This document shows positions 1 through 9,289 of a stretch of 64,000 nt of DNA, one piece after another. The DNA is from Lederbergia panacisoli (GTDB taxonomy: Bacteria > Bacillota > Bacilli > Bacillales > Bacillaceae_C): positions 124,001 through 188,000 of the forward strand of contig NZ_JANJGU010000002.1 in NCBI RefSeq assembly GCF_024626525.1, read 5' to 3'. Positions within the stretch are counted from its first letter, which is position 1. Each line of letters opens with the position of its first letter. The position numbers and the translations under genes were made by a program. Below the pieces are notes generated by a model. It did not search any database. It saw nothing but the letters and a program-made list of their open reading frames with translations, and was not told the DNA's origin.

Positions 1-50
1 CTTTTCTGAACAGACGAATACAACAAATCTGAGTCGATTGAAATTGACAT
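1..50 (-). CDS. flgD: FlgD (flagellar hook-cap scaffold), N-terminal fragment cut by window edge
   Basis: Only the first 16 codons are visible (MSISIDSDLLYSSVQK). An ATG at 50 follows a strong GGAGGTG ribosome site at 61-67. In Bacillus the gene after fliK encodes FlgD, the scaffold that caps the growing hook. The identity rests on position plus a good start signal, because the visible residues are too few to show a domain. It begins 7 bases after the fliK stop, so the two are surely co-transcribed. Confidence 0.6.
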   Translation of the reverse strand, partial: MSISIDSDLLYSSVQK

Positions 51-57
51 CTTATCC

Positions 58-1209
58 TTACACCTCCGTTTCAAATAAAATATCACTTAAAGCATCTTTG
101 AAGTTATCATTGGTTTCATTTTGGGATTGACCATGATCTTGATTTTGTTGTTGATGCTGCTGTCCATTTCCGCGGCTATCTTGATTTGTATACCTATTTA
201 TGTCACCTTGATTGTATGTAACCTCTATTCGATCAACTGAAATATTTTGCTGTGTAAAAGCTTGTCTTAAACTATTAAGTTGAAAATCTAGCATTTCCTT
301 TGCTTTTTGTGTAGATGCTAAAATTCGAGCTGTTAATTGCCCATCTTTTTGCAAAAGCTCTACTCTTAATGACCCTAATTCTTCCGGGTGTAGTCTAATT
401 AATAATTTCGTTGTATTTATCCCTTGTGTAAGACTGGACCTGGCTAGAATATTGGAAAATTCCCTAATTAACCCACGCATCACAGTTTCTTTGTTTACTG
501 ATTCACTAACATTCAAAATAAAGGATTCGTTTCGAATAACTGGATTCGAATTCGACAAATGACTTGGTACCATAATTTTAGAGCTATTACTATCGGTTCT
601 GAAATCAATACCTTCTTTTCCTTTAAAAAACGCGTTATCTAATGAATTTCTTATATTTTGATATTTTGTATCTTTAGCCATATCCTGCAGCCTTTTTAAT
701 AAATATTCCATGGAGTCTTCCAGCTCTTCAACCTGTTGCATTTCTCGAAGGTTGACGACATGACTTGTAAACAGAAACACTTTAACCGATTTTATAAAGG
801 AAGACATTTTGTTCGAAGGTAAGCTTTTTAATTCTTCATTATTTATTCCTGTAATAACTTGGAATAATAAAACAGAAGCCGCTAAAAATTCCTCAGGAAG
901 TTGTTCTCCCAGCTTTATTGATTCTGGCAAATGAATAGGATCCACGTTCTCTTTAAGCCAATCAAATATTTCTTGAACATTTTCAGCCCAATTCTCAACT
1001 GTTTCTTCAATTTCGGAGGATCCTATTAATGTATCAATTACCTCCATTATTGATCCCATTTCTGGAGCGGAATTAGTCTCAGAAAGGAGTTGTCCATCGT
1101 TAGCTAATGTTGCTCCTAAAATCATTTGAAAACTTGTATTATTAGACTCTGGGCTAGTATACATATTTGTGCCTTGTAATAAAGTTGATTCAAATCCACC
1201 AATTTTCAA
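58..1209 (-). CDS. fliK: FliK, flagellar hook-length control protein
   Basis: FliK is a secreted ruler that measures hook length and triggers the FlhB substrate switch from hook to filament export. The conserved C-terminal domain is visible at about residues 262-334 (LIRLHPEELGSLRVEL, then a segment ending VDRIEVTYN). It is followed by a Gln/Asn/His-rich tail at about 345-370. The N-terminal 250 residues are variable, as is usual for FliK. I prefer a TTG start at 1209, because GAGGGGG lies 8 bases upstream. The longer GTG reading at 1218 would sit directly on the ribosome site. It lies between ylxF and flgD in the flagellar operon. Confidence 0.9.
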   Translation of the reverse strand: MKIGGFESTLLQGTNMYTSPESNNTSFQMILGATLANDGQLLSETNSAPEMGSIMEVIDTLIGSSEIEETVENWAENVQEIFDWLKENVDPIHLPESIKLGEQLPEEFLAASVLLFQVITGINNEELKSLPSNKMSSFIKSVKVFLFTSHVVNLREMQQVEELEDSMEYLLKRLQDMAKDTKYQNIRNSLDNAFFKGKEGIDFRTDSNSSKIMVPSHLSNSNPVIRNESFILNVSESVNKETVMRGLIREFSNILARSSLTQGINTTKLLIRLHPEELGSLRVELLQKDGQLTARILASTQKAKEMLDFQLNSLRQAFTQQNISVDRIEVTYNQGDINRYTNQDSRGNGQQHQQQNQDHGQSQNETNDNFKDALSDILFETEV

Positions 1210-1239
1210 ATTTATCACCCCCTCTCAAGTGTGGATGCA

Positions 1240-1836
1240 TTACTCAGCTTTGGCTGAAAGCTTTTCTAAATATTTTGCTGCTCTATCAGGTGGCATTTTT
1301 TCCATAATCTTGGCTAGTGATTCGGTACTAATATTAGATAAAACTTTTACAGCTTCATCATCACTCATTTCTAAAATAATCGGCGCTGCACTTTTTGGCG
1401 TCATCGCCTCATAGGTTGAAATGATTTCTTTAAAAGCACGTTTATTTTCGTCCTGTATTAGCCTCAATTCCTCTATCGTTTTTTCAAGTCTTTCCTTTTC
1501 AAGCAAAAAACGTTCTTTGTCAAAATCATACTTTTCAAGCTGTGATTTTAGTTGATCGATTTGTGCATTTTTATTTAGTATTTCAGCATCTAAACTGATG
1601 ATTTTTTCATCGTATTCAAGTGCATTAAATTTTTCCTTATCATCAATCATATTTGCAATAACAGGAACTTTTTCACTGATTTCTTTTGCTTTTTGGAATA
1701 TATTTACCCCAGCTACCGAAGCAATCAGCAAACCTAAAAAGAGAGCGAATAGAAGCGGAATTAAAAACCAAAAGATAAACCGATGAAACATTCCCGGCTC
1801 TTTTTCCATATTTTGATTTTTGAAGGTTTTTTCCAC
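1240..1836 (-). CDS. ylxF: YlxF, MgtE-N/MotE-like flagellar operon protein
   Basis: This 198-residue single-pass membrane protein has a short cytoplasmic head, one transmembrane helix (about residues 20-44), a long coiled coil (about 75-130) and a C-terminal MgtE-N-like helical domain (about 140-195, APIILEMSDDEAVKVLSNI). Family members in this operon position are thought to be secretion or motor chaperone-like proteins related to MotE, but the exact role in Bacillus is not settled. The start is a GTG with AGGTGA 5 bases upstream. The gene sits 8 bases after fliJ and ahead of fliK. Confidence 0.8.
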   Translation of the reverse strand: MEKTFKNQNMEKEPGMFHRFIFWFLIPLLFALFLGLLIASVAGVNIFQKAKEISEKVPVIANMIDDKEKFNALEYDEKIISLDAEILNKNAQIDQLKSQLEKYDFDKERFLLEKERLEKTIEELRLIQDENKRAFKEIISTYEAMTPKSAAPIILEMSDDEAVKVLSNISTESLAKIMEKMPPDRAAKYLEKLSAKAE

Positions 1837-1844
1837 TTTTTCAC

Positions 1845-2291
1845 CTAATTTCCGCCTCGATGAAAATATTGTACAGATGAATATTCATCAAGGTGCATAT
1901 TTTCTGTCTTTTCAATCATTTGCAAGTAATATTGATACGTTTTTTCTTTCAGCTTTTCATATTTTTTCACTTCAATATTACTTTCTTTCAGTCTTTCCTC
2001 ATACCAATTCATTGTGTTACGTGCATTCATCACAAGTCTTTGCACATGGCTAATCGTTTTTTCCAAATTACTTATAAATTGTTGATGATGGCGGATTTTA
2101 TGAATAGAGAGGCCGCTCGAAAGTTCACGAAGCTGATGTTGTTCTAGATTTTCCTTTTTCTTTAATAAATCAAAAAGCTGTTCCGCCACCACTTCAAATT
2201 TCTTGACAGAATCTTGGTATAAGGACAATGCTTCATCCTTTTCACGTTCTTTAAGATTTAAGATTTTTTGAAATTTATACTCGTATCTCAA
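1845..2291 (-). CDS. fliJ: FliJ, flagellar export chaperone / ATPase central stalk
   Basis: This 148-residue, almost entirely coiled-coil protein begins with the family N-terminus RYEYKFQKILNLKE. In known systems FliJ sits in the FliI hexamer pore, like the gamma stalk of F-type ATPase, links it to FlhA and helps load export substrates. It starts with TTG; the TTG and the TGA stop of fliI overlap (TTGA), which implies translational coupling. The length matches Bacillus FliJ (about 147). Confidence 0.9.
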   Translation of the reverse strand: MRYEYKFQKILNLKEREKDEALSLYQDSVKKFEVVAEQLFDLLKKKENLEQHQLRELSSGLSIHKIRHHQQFISNLEKTISHVQRLVMNARNTMNWYEERLKESNIEVKKYEKLKEKTYQYYLQMIEKTENMHLDEYSSVQYFHRGGN

Positions 2292-3613
2292 TTCATTTCA
2301 CCTATCTTCATCAGGTCAATCATAGAATCTATACTTTGTTGAATTGTAAATTTTTCATCTGTTTCCTGTTTAAGGAAGGAAATGATATTTGGATATGCCG
2401 AAATTGCTTCATCTATTTCTCTCGATGCACCACGTTTATATGCTCCAATATTGATTAAATCTTCCGAGGTAGAATATATGCTTAATAAGTCCCTTAGTTT
2501 TTCTGCTGCATGACGATGATCAATACTTGCTAAATGATTCATAAGTCGACTTACACTTTTCAATACATTGATTGCGGGATATTGACCTTTATTCGCTAAT
2601 TCACGATCTAAAACAATATGTCCATCTAAAATACCTCGAACTGCATCAGCAATTGGTTCATTCATATCATCGCCATCCACTAAAACAGTGTAAAATGCCG
2701 TAATAGAACCATGTTCATTCGTTCCTGTCCGTTCCAAAAGTCGAGGTAAAATAGAAAATACTGAAGGGGTATATCCTTTTGTCGCGGGAGGTTCACCGAC
2801 TGCCAGTCCAACCTCCCTCTGGCCCATCGCTACCCTCGTGACAGAATCCATCATAAACATGACATCATTACCTTTATCACGAAAATATTCAGCTATTGCT
2901 GTTGCTGTAAAGGCTCCCTTTATTCTCATAAGTGCCGGCATATCAGAGGTCGCTGCTACGATTATTGTCTTTTTCATACCTTCGGGACCAAGGTCCCGTT
3001 CGATAAACTCCCTTACTTCCCTGCCTCGTTCACCTATAAGTGCAATTACATTAATATCGGCGGTCGTATTCCTTGCAATCATTCCAAGCAGCGTACTTTT
3101 CCCAACTCCACTACCGGCAAAAATCCCCATTCTCTGCCCTTTTCCGATTGTAAGGAGACTATCTATTGATTTAACTCCTACTTCCAATTTCTCTGAGACA
3201 GGAGGCCTGCTTAATGGATTTGGCGGAGTTCGATCAGTCGGTATTGTTTTCATCCGGATTGGCATTTGAAATTCATCCATAGGGTTTCCTAAGGAATCAA
3301 CCACTCGTCCTATTAATTCTTGGCCAACTTTAATTTGCAGTGGTTTTGACGTTGCTTCAACGAGACTCCCTGGAGAAATTTCTTGTATATTTGTATATGG
3401 CATCAGTATGATATGCTGCTCCTTAAAACCAACTACCTCCGCCATTATTTTTCTTTTTTTCGCTTTCCCGCCAATATGGATCAAACATACATCGCCGATG
3501 GAACTTTCAGGTCCTTGGGATTCAATCATTAGCCCTACAACCCTGCTAACACGCCCATAACGTTTGAAAGTCGGAAGGTTTTTTATATATGGAATGAGTT
3601 CTTTTGCTTCCAT
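2288..3613 (-). CDS. fliI: FliI, flagellum-specific export ATPase
   Basis: FliI is the 441-residue hexameric ATPase that energises unfolding and release of flagellar export substrates at the base of the basal body. It is homologous to F1 beta subunits. Walker A (GSGVGKST) lies near residue 167. The family segments IALIGERGREV, MMDSVTRVAM and PPATKGYTPSVF are all intact. The ATG overlaps the fliH stop (TAATG), so translation is coupled to its negative regulator FliH. FliJ follows with a 4-base overlap. Confidence 0.97.
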   Translation of the reverse strand: MEAKELIPYIKNLPTFKRYGRVSRVVGLMIESQGPESSIGDVCLIHIGGKAKKRKIMAEVVGFKEQHIILMPYTNIQEISPGSLVEATSKPLQIKVGQELIGRVVDSLGNPMDEFQMPIRMKTIPTDRTPPNPLSRPPVSEKLEVGVKSIDSLLTIGKGQRMGIFAGSGVGKSTLLGMIARNTTADINVIALIGERGREVREFIERDLGPEGMKKTIIVAATSDMPALMRIKGAFTATAIAEYFRDKGNDVMFMMDSVTRVAMGQREVGLAVGEPPATKGYTPSVFSILPRLLERTGTNEHGSITAFYTVLVDGDDMNEPIADAVRGILDGHIVLDRELANKGQYPAINVLKSVSRLMNHLASIDHRHAAEKLRDLLSIYSTSEDLINIGAYKRGASREIDEAISAYPNIISFLKQETDEKFTIQQSIDSMIDLMKIGEMN

Positions 3614-4377
3614 TAATCATCGTCCTTAAGTAGTTCCATCAAGGTCTTTTTTAACTCTATAAGCTGGCTTGATACGCTCGCATCAATTCTGCCATTCTCT
3701 GATTCTATAAAACATGAGTATTCTTCCAAATCTTCGTCTGGATAAATAAAACATTGTATCCCATGTGGAAAAATAGCATCCAGTTCATTCTTTTCCGAAA
3801 TTAAAAGTTCATATTGCAACGGGTGTACATGAATCTGAACTTCTTTAAAATCCTTAGCCTCTTTAAGGGCCTTTTTAACAAGAGGAAGAAATCTCTCCTG
3901 CTGCTCTGTTAAGCATGTATGAATAATTCGTTCTGCGGATTGCATGGCAATTTCAACAATCGTCGCTTCGGAACTTTCGAGATGGCTTTGAAAAGCTTCC
4001 TTCGATGAATCAACAATCAACTTTGCTTTTTCGATTAAGCTTTCATATTCAGCTAAACCAATTTGCTTACCCTCATCTATCCCTATTTGCAGTCCTTTTT
4101 CATTTGCTTCGTGAATCAGTCTCTGTTCTTCACATTCCCATTCAGATCGCCGCACTTCAACTTGCTCCAATATTTGATTAGCTTTCAACTTTGCGTCATC
4201 AAGAAGTTTTTTGGCTTCTATTTTTGCATCACGTAGGATTTCTTCCCTTTCAGCGATAAACAATGATTCACTTAAAGATTCTTCATCCTCTTGGTTTGGA
4301 ATTTGAATACTTTTAACCTTAATTACCTTTAAATCTTTTTCCTGTGATGTAAAAACATGTTTTATAAGCCTAGACAA
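3613..4377 (-). CDS. fliH: FliH, flagellar export ATPase regulator
   Basis: FliH is the peripheral stalk-like dimer that binds FliI, holds it inactive and anchors it to the C-ring. The protein is charged and highly helical. It has a coiled-coil segment with alanine/glutamate-rich turns (about residues 55-130 of the long reading) and the C-terminal FliH/V-ATPase E-like domain (AERIIHTCLTEQQERFLPLVKKAL, in part). The start is ambiguous. TTG at 4377 has GGAGGA 8-10 bases upstream and overlaps the fliG stop by 8 bases; ATG at 4386 is only 2 bases from that ribosome site. I use 4377. Confidence 0.88.
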   Translation of the reverse strand: MSRLIKHVFTSQEKDLKVIKVKSIQIPNQEDEESLSESLFIAEREEILRDAKIEAKKLLDDAKLKANQILEQVEVRRSEWECEEQRLIHEANEKGLQIGIDEGKQIGLAEYESLIEKAKLIVDSSKEAFQSHLESSEATIVEIAMQSAERIIHTCLTEQQERFLPLVKKALKEAKDFKEVQIHVHPLQYELLISEKNELDAIFPHGIQCFIYPDEDLEEYSCFIESENGRIDASVSSQLIELKKTLMELLKDDD

Positions 4378-5377
4378 TGATATCATCTCCTCCACCACGG
4401 GCAATGATGATCTCACCTAACTCCTCTAGTCTTCGTATAATACTAACAATTTTTGTTTGTGCTTCCTCTACATCCCTTAATCTGACTGGCCCCATAAATT
4501 CCATTTCTTCTTTTAACGTTTCAACCATACGCGTAGACATATTACGATAAATAACTTCTTTTACTTCATCACTAGATATTTTTAGTGAAAGCAATAAGTC
4601 CTCATTATCACATTCCCGAATAATCCGCTGGATTGACCTACTATCAAGTGTGACGATATCCTCAAATACGAACATTCGCTTTTTAATTTCTTCTGCCAGT
4701 CCAGGATCCTCAATTTCTAACGCATCTAAAATTGTTTTTTCCGTTGCACGATCGACTCCATTTAACACATCAACAACTGCTTCAATTCCGCCAGTTTGAG
4801 TATAGTCTTGTGTGACTGTAGCTGATAACTTCCGTTCAAGTATGCTCTCAATCTCACTGATGACTTCAGGCGAGGTACGATCCATCACTGCAATCCTTTT
4901 AGCAATATCTGTTTGCTTATCCTGAGGCAGCTCTGATAAAATTTGGCCAGCTTTTTCAGGATCTAAATAAGATAAAATAAGTGCAATTGTTTGCGGATGT
5001 TCATTTTGTATAAAGTTTAAAATCTGACCAGCATCTGCTTTTCTTGCAAAATCAAATGGTCGAACTTGTAAGGATGAAGTAAGCCGATTAATGATCGTCA
5101 TTGCTTGATCAGGTCCAAGTGCTTTTTCTAAAACCGTCTTTGCGTAGCCAATTCCGCCTTGGGTAATATAGTCTTGAGCAATGGCGATATTATGGAACTC
5201 GTCCATCACATCTTCTTTTGCGGAGGAGTCTACTTTTCTGACACTTGAAATTTCCAATGTTAATTTTTCCATTTCTTCTTCTGTCAAATGCTTATACACA
5301 GATGATGCAACATCGGGTCCAAGCGAAATTAAAAGAATGGCTGCCTTCTGCTTTCCAGTCAATCCTTTTCTAGACAA
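4370..5377 (-). CDS. fliG: FliG, flagellar motor switch and C-ring protein
   Basis: This 335-residue protein joins the MS-ring (FliF) to the C-ring (FliM/FliN) and carries the charged C-terminal helix that MotA acts on. It opens with LTGKQKAAILLISLGPDVAS. The middle domain EHPQTIALILSYL is typical, and the C-terminal domain ends with the torque helix LRDVEEAQTKIVSIIRRLEE. The length equals the usual 335-338. It starts 12 bases after fliF. Confidence 0.97.
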   Translation of the reverse strand: MSRKGLTGKQKAAILLISLGPDVASSVYKHLTEEEMEKLTLEISSVRKVDSSAKEDVMDEFHNIAIAQDYITQGGIGYAKTVLEKALGPDQAMTIINRLTSSLQVRPFDFARKADAGQILNFIQNEHPQTIALILSYLDPEKAGQILSELPQDKQTDIAKRIAVMDRTSPEVISEIESILERKLSATVTQDYTQTGGIEAVVDVLNGVDRATEKTILDALEIEDPGLAEEIKKRMFVFEDIVTLDSRSIQRIIRECDNEDLLLSLKISSDEVKEVIYRNMSTRMVETLKEEMEFMGPVRLRDVEEAQTKIVSIIRRLEELGEIIIARGGGDDIIV

Positions 5378-5389
5378 TCGTAACTCCTC

Positions 5390-6970
5390 CTAATCCTCTG
5401 CTAACCATGTACGCAAAAGTTTAGCGAACTCGTCTGGCTTTTCCTTCGCTAATTTTTCAAGCTGTTTCTTGCGCAATCCAGCTTCTGTCAAAACTTCTTC
5501 ATTTAAATCGGGAATTTCAATCGGTTCGTCGATCATCTCTTCGAATCCTTCATCTTCTTCTACTTCATTTCTTCTAGCCCGTAACATCAAGAATAGTAAA
5601 ACCCCAATTACTACGAGTAAAATCCCACCTACTACATAAATGTACCAAGGTAGTTTTTGAGACGGCATGTCCTGAATGTCTACTTTTCCTTTAAATGGCT
5701 GAACAGATACTACAACTTTATTTTGAATGGCATCGTCAGAAATATCAGTCCCAGTATTCTTATCGATGGATGTCCTGACAATGGTGGATAATAGTTCCCG
5801 AATATCTTGTTTCCTATCTTCAGGAAATGAATTGGTGTCTTCCGGATTAGGCGGTTCTACCATTACTTGAATACCAAGGTCCCGGATTTTGTAAGGACTT
5901 TCTACTATTTCTTTTCGAATTCGATTAATTTCATTATTGATTGTTTCTTCTGTTTTTTCGTAGTCACCGTTTGAGTCGGTAATACCTTCATATCCAGTAT
6001 TTGTATCAGTTTGATCTACAGGTGGTCCACCTGCCTGATCTCCATTACCCGTAAACGTCTCCGTAATGCGATGTGCACTGATGGCAATCCCACGCATATT
6101 TTCCTCATCAACAGGTGTTACAAGGTTTTCTTCCCTGTTTTCTTGGGTAAAGTCAATATCAGCTGTTACGGATGTGACGACTTTATCAAAACCCATTAAT
6201 GTACCAAGCATATTTTGAACTTGACGCTGTATATCTCTTTCAATCTGACTTTTTATTTGCATTTGCTGTGTATATCCATTATCAGCAGACTGTTCATTAT
6301 TTAAATCGAAATACTCGAGAAATTGATTCCGAATGACAATATTATCAACAGGTAAATTGGGAATACTTTTTGAAACTAAATGGTAGAGTGATTTGATTTG
6401 CTTTTCACTGAATTCATGGCCTAACTTTGTTTGCAAAATGATCGAAGCGGATGCCTGTTCATTTGATTCACTTACAAAGACCCCTTTTTCAGGAAGGGTT
6501 ATCATCACTTTAGCCTGATCGATTCCATCTATACTTTTAATAAGTTCAGCTAGCTCTGTTTGGGTTGCGTCTAGTTTTAGTACATTAAATTCATTGTCTG
6601 TCATACCGAAACCGGCATTCTGGCCAAAAAAGGAATAATCAATATTTCCTGATTTAGGGATCCCTTCTGCAGCCAGTTCTACTAATAATGTATCAACTTG
6701 TTCCTCAGGAACCTTTATCGTTGATCCACCATCTACAATTTCAGATTTAATTCCTTTTGCATCAAGACTTTCCTTAATTGAGCCAGTCTCCGAAGGTTTT
6801 AAATTAGTATACAATGGGACTAATGTGGTCTTAGAGGCAAAATAGAAGATGCCAGCCACTAAAATAAGGGCAGTAAGAATAGAACCAAGTATGATGAATT
6901 TTTGATTACCAGTTCTGTTTGTCCAGTATTCTTTTAAACTAGCTATTTTCTTTATTAATGTCTCTTTCAT
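5390..6970 (-). CDS. fliF: FliF, flagellar MS-ring protein
   Basis: FliF (526 residues) forms the membrane MS-ring on which the basal body and export gate assemble. An N-terminal membrane helix lies at about residues 25-46 and a second at about 440-462. Between them are the YscJ/FliF ring-building domain (LVELAAEGIPKSGNIDYSFF, in part) and a disordered Gly/Asp/Thr-rich loop near 310-335. The cytoplasmic C-terminal tail, which binds FliG, ends KLLRTWLAED, a characteristic FliG-binding end. All expected parts are present. Confidence 0.97.
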   Translation of the reverse strand: MKETLIKKIASLKEYWTNRTGNQKFIILGSILTALILVAGIFYFASKTTLVPLYTNLKPSETGSIKESLDAKGIKSEIVDGGSTIKVPEEQVDTLLVELAAEGIPKSGNIDYSFFGQNAGFGMTDNEFNVLKLDATQTELAELIKSIDGIDQAKVMITLPEKGVFVSESNEQASASIILQTKLGHEFSEKQIKSLYHLVSKSIPNLPVDNIVIRNQFLEYFDLNNEQSADNGYTQQMQIKSQIERDIQRQVQNMLGTLMGFDKVVTSVTADIDFTQENREENLVTPVDEENMRGIAISAHRITETFTGNGDQAGGPPVDQTDTNTGYEGITDSNGDYEKTEETINNEINRIRKEIVESPYKIRDLGIQVMVEPPNPEDTNSFPEDRKQDIRELLSTIVRTSIDKNTGTDISDDAIQNKVVVSVQPFKGKVDIQDMPSQKLPWYIYVVGGILLVVIGVLLFLMLRARRNEVEEDEGFEEMIDEPIEIPDLNEEVLTEAGLRKKQLEKLAKEKPDEFAKLLRTWLAED

Positions 6971-7027
6971 TTATAAGCCCCTTACCATCAAGCAAATCTA
7001 AAAAGGCAATCACTATAAGCCCTATAT

Positions 7028-7336
7028 TTAAACTTGCATTCTCATCATTTCTTGATATGCTTCTACAGCCTTATTCCTTATTTCAATTGCTGCTTGCATT
7101 GTGATTGATGCTTTTTGAGCAGTGATCATCACTTCATGCAACTCAATATTTTCTCCACGTGCTAATTTTTCTGTAGCCATATCAGACTGTACTTGGGCGT
7201 TGTTAACCTCATGAATGGCCGTTTTTAATAAATCTTTAAAACTTGTACTATTTTGCACAGAAATATCTTCATGTTTAAAGCTACTTTTCACGGGATTAAG
7301 TTGAAGATTTGTCAAATTAACATTATTGATTGGCAT
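7028..7336 (-). CDS. fliE: FliE, basal-body/rod junction protein
   Basis: This 102-residue protein connects the MS-ring to the proximal rod. It has the FliE C-terminal helix pair (DMATEKLARGENIELHEVM, then ASITMQAAIEIRNKAVEAYQ). The ending YQEMMRMQV is the classic FliE C-terminus. It follows flgC by 21 bases and precedes fliF, as in other Bacillus. Confidence 0.96.
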   Translation of the reverse strand: MPINNVNLTNLQLNPVKSSFKHEDISVQNSTSFKDLLKTAIHEVNNAQVQSDMATEKLARGENIELHEVMITAQKASITMQAAIEIRNKAVEAYQEMMRMQV

Positions 7337-7357
7337 TATGTATTCTGCCTCCTAAAT

Positions 7358-7819
7358 TTACTTTCCGAGTTCTAATGCCTTCATATACATTGATTTTGAT
7401 GCATTAAACACTGTTACGTTTGCTTCGTAAGAACGAGTTGCGCTCATTAAATCCACCATTTCTTTAAGGGGATCCACATTTGGCATTTGAACATACCCAT
7501 CTCCACTCGCATCTGGATGTTCGGGATCGTATACTAAACGATAAGGTGAATCGTCCTCTACAATCTTCGTAACTTTTACACCATTTAAATTGTTTTTCAC
7601 ATCGCTATGCATCGCATTATTTAATACCGCTGAAAATGAAGATTCCTTTGGCTGCATCACTACCATTTTCCTAGTGTAAGGCTGCCACACTCCATCCACG
7701 AGTTTGCCTCGCGTTGTATCAACATTTGCCATATTCGAGGATATAACATCCATCCGTAAACGCCCCGCAGTAAGCGCGGAAGACGTGATTCCAATACTTT
7801 GAAACATAGACAAAGTCAT
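7358..7819 (-). CDS. flgC: FlgC, flagellar proximal rod protein
   Basis: This 153-residue rod protein carries the N-terminal flagellar rod/hook signature (SALTAGRLRMDVISSNMANVDT). It also has the C-terminal partner helix (EMVDLMSATRSYEANVTVFN). The two ends pair into the coiled coil used for axial polymerisation. It is exported by the FlhA/FlhB/FliI apparatus. The ATG overlaps the flgB stop by 4 bases. Confidence 0.97.
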   Translation of the reverse strand: MTLSMFQSIGITSSALTAGRLRMDVISSNMANVDTTRGKLVDGVWQPYTRKMVVMQPKESSFSAVLNNAMHSDVKNNLNGVKVTKIVEDDSPYRLVYDPEHPDASGDGYVQMPNVDPLKEMVDLMSATRSYEANVTVFNASKSMYMKALELGK

Positions 7820-8217
7820 CTTCCTCCTTTTATTACATTTTGCAGGGTAGAAAATTTCCCATTCAATCTTTCTATTAAAGCTTGATAATAAATCTGATTA
7901 GCAGCCAAGTCAGACATTTCATTGTCAATATCTACGTTATTTCCATTATGGTTATATTCAGTATTCTTTTTCGTATAAATCTGCGGATTCCCATTCCCAA
8001 TTGTAAATTGGAAGTGGCGAGGATCGCTTCTATTTGCTTCAATTTGGTGGGATGCACCCGCCATAACTTCCTTGAAACTTACAGCTTTAGATTTATAGTT
8101 AGGGACATCTACATTTGCGATATTTTGAGCAATTGTTTTATGCTTAAGTGACGAATAATTTAAGGCTTTTTCAAGTGTTTGAAAATTACCAGAAAATAAT
8201 TCCAATTTCGACACCAC
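7816..8217 (-). CDS. flgB: FlgB, flagellar proximal rod protein (first gene of the flagellar operon)
   Basis: This 133-residue rod subunit has the N-terminal axial motif (KTIAQNIANVDVPNYKSK) and the C-terminal helix (NQIYYQALIERLNGKFSTLQN, in part). It is the promoter-proximal gene of the fla/che operon. The start is uncertain. The GTG codons at 8217/8214 have poor ribosome sites, and a TTG at 8205 (then ELFSGNFQ, closer to B. subtilis FlgB) sits 6 bases after GGTG. The true protein may therefore be 4 residues shorter. Confidence 0.93.
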   Translation of the reverse strand: MVSKLELFSGNFQTLEKALNYSSLKHKTIAQNIANVDVPNYKSKAVSFKEVMAGASHQIEANRSDPRHFQFTIGNGNPQIYTKKNTEYNHNGNNVDIDNEMSDLAANQIYYQALIERLNGKFSTLQNVIKGGR

Positions 8218-8260
8218 TTTCTATTTTTCTCTAAATGTCTTCTGTTACAACACCAACTAT

Positions 8261-8289
8261 ATTGTAATGTTTTTGTCATATTACGTCTA
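8261..8289 (-). promoter_or_regulatory. Putative SigA-type promoter for the flgB operon
   Basis: On the minus strand, a -35 TAGACG (4 of 6 to consensus) is at 8284-8289. A 17-base spacer follows, then -10 TACAAT (5 of 6) at 8261-8266, about 44 bases upstream of flgB. B. subtilis drives this operon with a SigA promoter plus a SigD one. I could not see a convincing SigD site (TAAA-N15-GCCGATAT). Confidence 0.45.
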
Positions 8290-8352
8290 TACTTGGCACT
8301 ACACTTTTAACAGGAAATCCGCCAAATTTAGACAAAATGGTTCTTTAGACTC

Positions 8353-8393
8353 AAAAAAAAAGCTACTAGATTTTATTATCTAGTAACTTTTTT
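8353..8393 (-). terminator. Intrinsic terminator after codY
   Basis: A hairpin with stem TACTAGAT / ATCTAGTA is followed on the minus strand by a run of nine T. It lies 13 bases past the codY stop, so the xerC-hslVU-codY transcript ends here and the flagellar operon starts afresh. Confidence 0.9.
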
Positions 8394-8405
8394 GTAATAT
8401 ACAAA

Positions 8406-9185
8406 TTAATTTGATTTAATTTTTTCTAATTCTTTAAGGAATTTGGAATTTAATACTTTAATATACGTTCCCTTCATTCCTAATGAACGAGATTCAATTA
8501 CACCAGCACTTTCAAGTTTCCTTAATGCATTTACAATGACTGAACGTGTAATGCCTACTCGATCAGCTATTTTTGATGCAACGAGTAATCCTTCATTACC
8601 ATTTAGCTCTTCAAAAATATGTTCGATTGCTTCTAGTTCACTGTACGACAATGAACTGATTGCCATTTGAACGACAGCTTTACTTCTTGCTTCTTCTTCA
8701 ATTTCCTCTGATTTTTCTCGTAATATCTCCATTCCTACAACAGTCGCGCCATATTCAGCTAAGATTAAATCATCATCCTGAAACTCTTCTTCCAAACGGG
8801 CAAGGATTAACGTACCAAGACGTTCTCCTCCACCGATAATCGGTACGATTGTTGTTAAACCACTTCCAAAGAGATCCTTATTTTCAACAGGAAAAGCAGT
8901 ATATTCACTTTCAACATCCAGATTAGATGAGGTTTCAACGATATTGAATAAGCTTTTTGTATATTCTTCAGGGAATTGTCTGTCTTCAAGCATCTTTTTC
9001 ATTCTTTCGTTTTCAATCGTTTGATTGATTGCATATCCCAATAGTTTTCCTCTACGGCTTAATACAAAAATGTTCGCTCTTATAACTGCACTAAGTGTTT
9101 CAGACATCTCTTTAAAATTCACAGGTTTCCCTGCCGCTTTTTGCAACATAGCATTAATTGTTCTTGTTCTAGATAATAATTCCAA
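8406..9185 (-). CDS. codY: CodY, GTP- and branched-chain amino acid-sensing global repressor
   Basis: CodY (259 residues) represses amino-acid uptake, biosynthesis, competence and motility genes when isoleucine, leucine or valine and GTP are plentiful. The N-terminal GAF ligand domain spans about residues 1-155. The C-terminal winged helix is at about 198-255, with the nearly invariant recognition segment ([19 protein letters not shown]). It is the last gene of the xerC-hslV-hslU-codY unit, with a 104-base gap from hslU in which I see no terminator. Confidence 0.98.
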   Translation of the reverse strand: MELLSRTRTINAMLQKAAGKPVNFKEMSETLSAVIRANIFVLSRRGKLLGYAINQTIENERMKKMLEDRQFPEEYTKSLFNIVETSSNLDVESEYTAFPVENKDLFGSGLTTIVPIIGGGERLGTLILARLEEEFQDDDLILAEYGATVVGMEILREKSEEIEEEARSKAVVQMAISSLSYSELEAIEHIFEELNGNEGLLVASKIADRVGITRSVIVNALRKLESAGVIESRSLGMKGTYIKVLNSKFLKELEKIKSN

Positions 9186-9289
9186 TTGATTCTCCTCCTA
9201 AAATAAATACTACCTTTTTTATATTAAAGTCACTGATGCGTAAATAGCCATTATTCATAGCATTCCCGTACGAATCTTTCATAAAACTT

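Noticed and set aside
8218-8350. SigD promoter for flgB
   Set aside because: No TAAA-N15-GCCGATAT-like pair could be found; only a SigA-like site is supportable.
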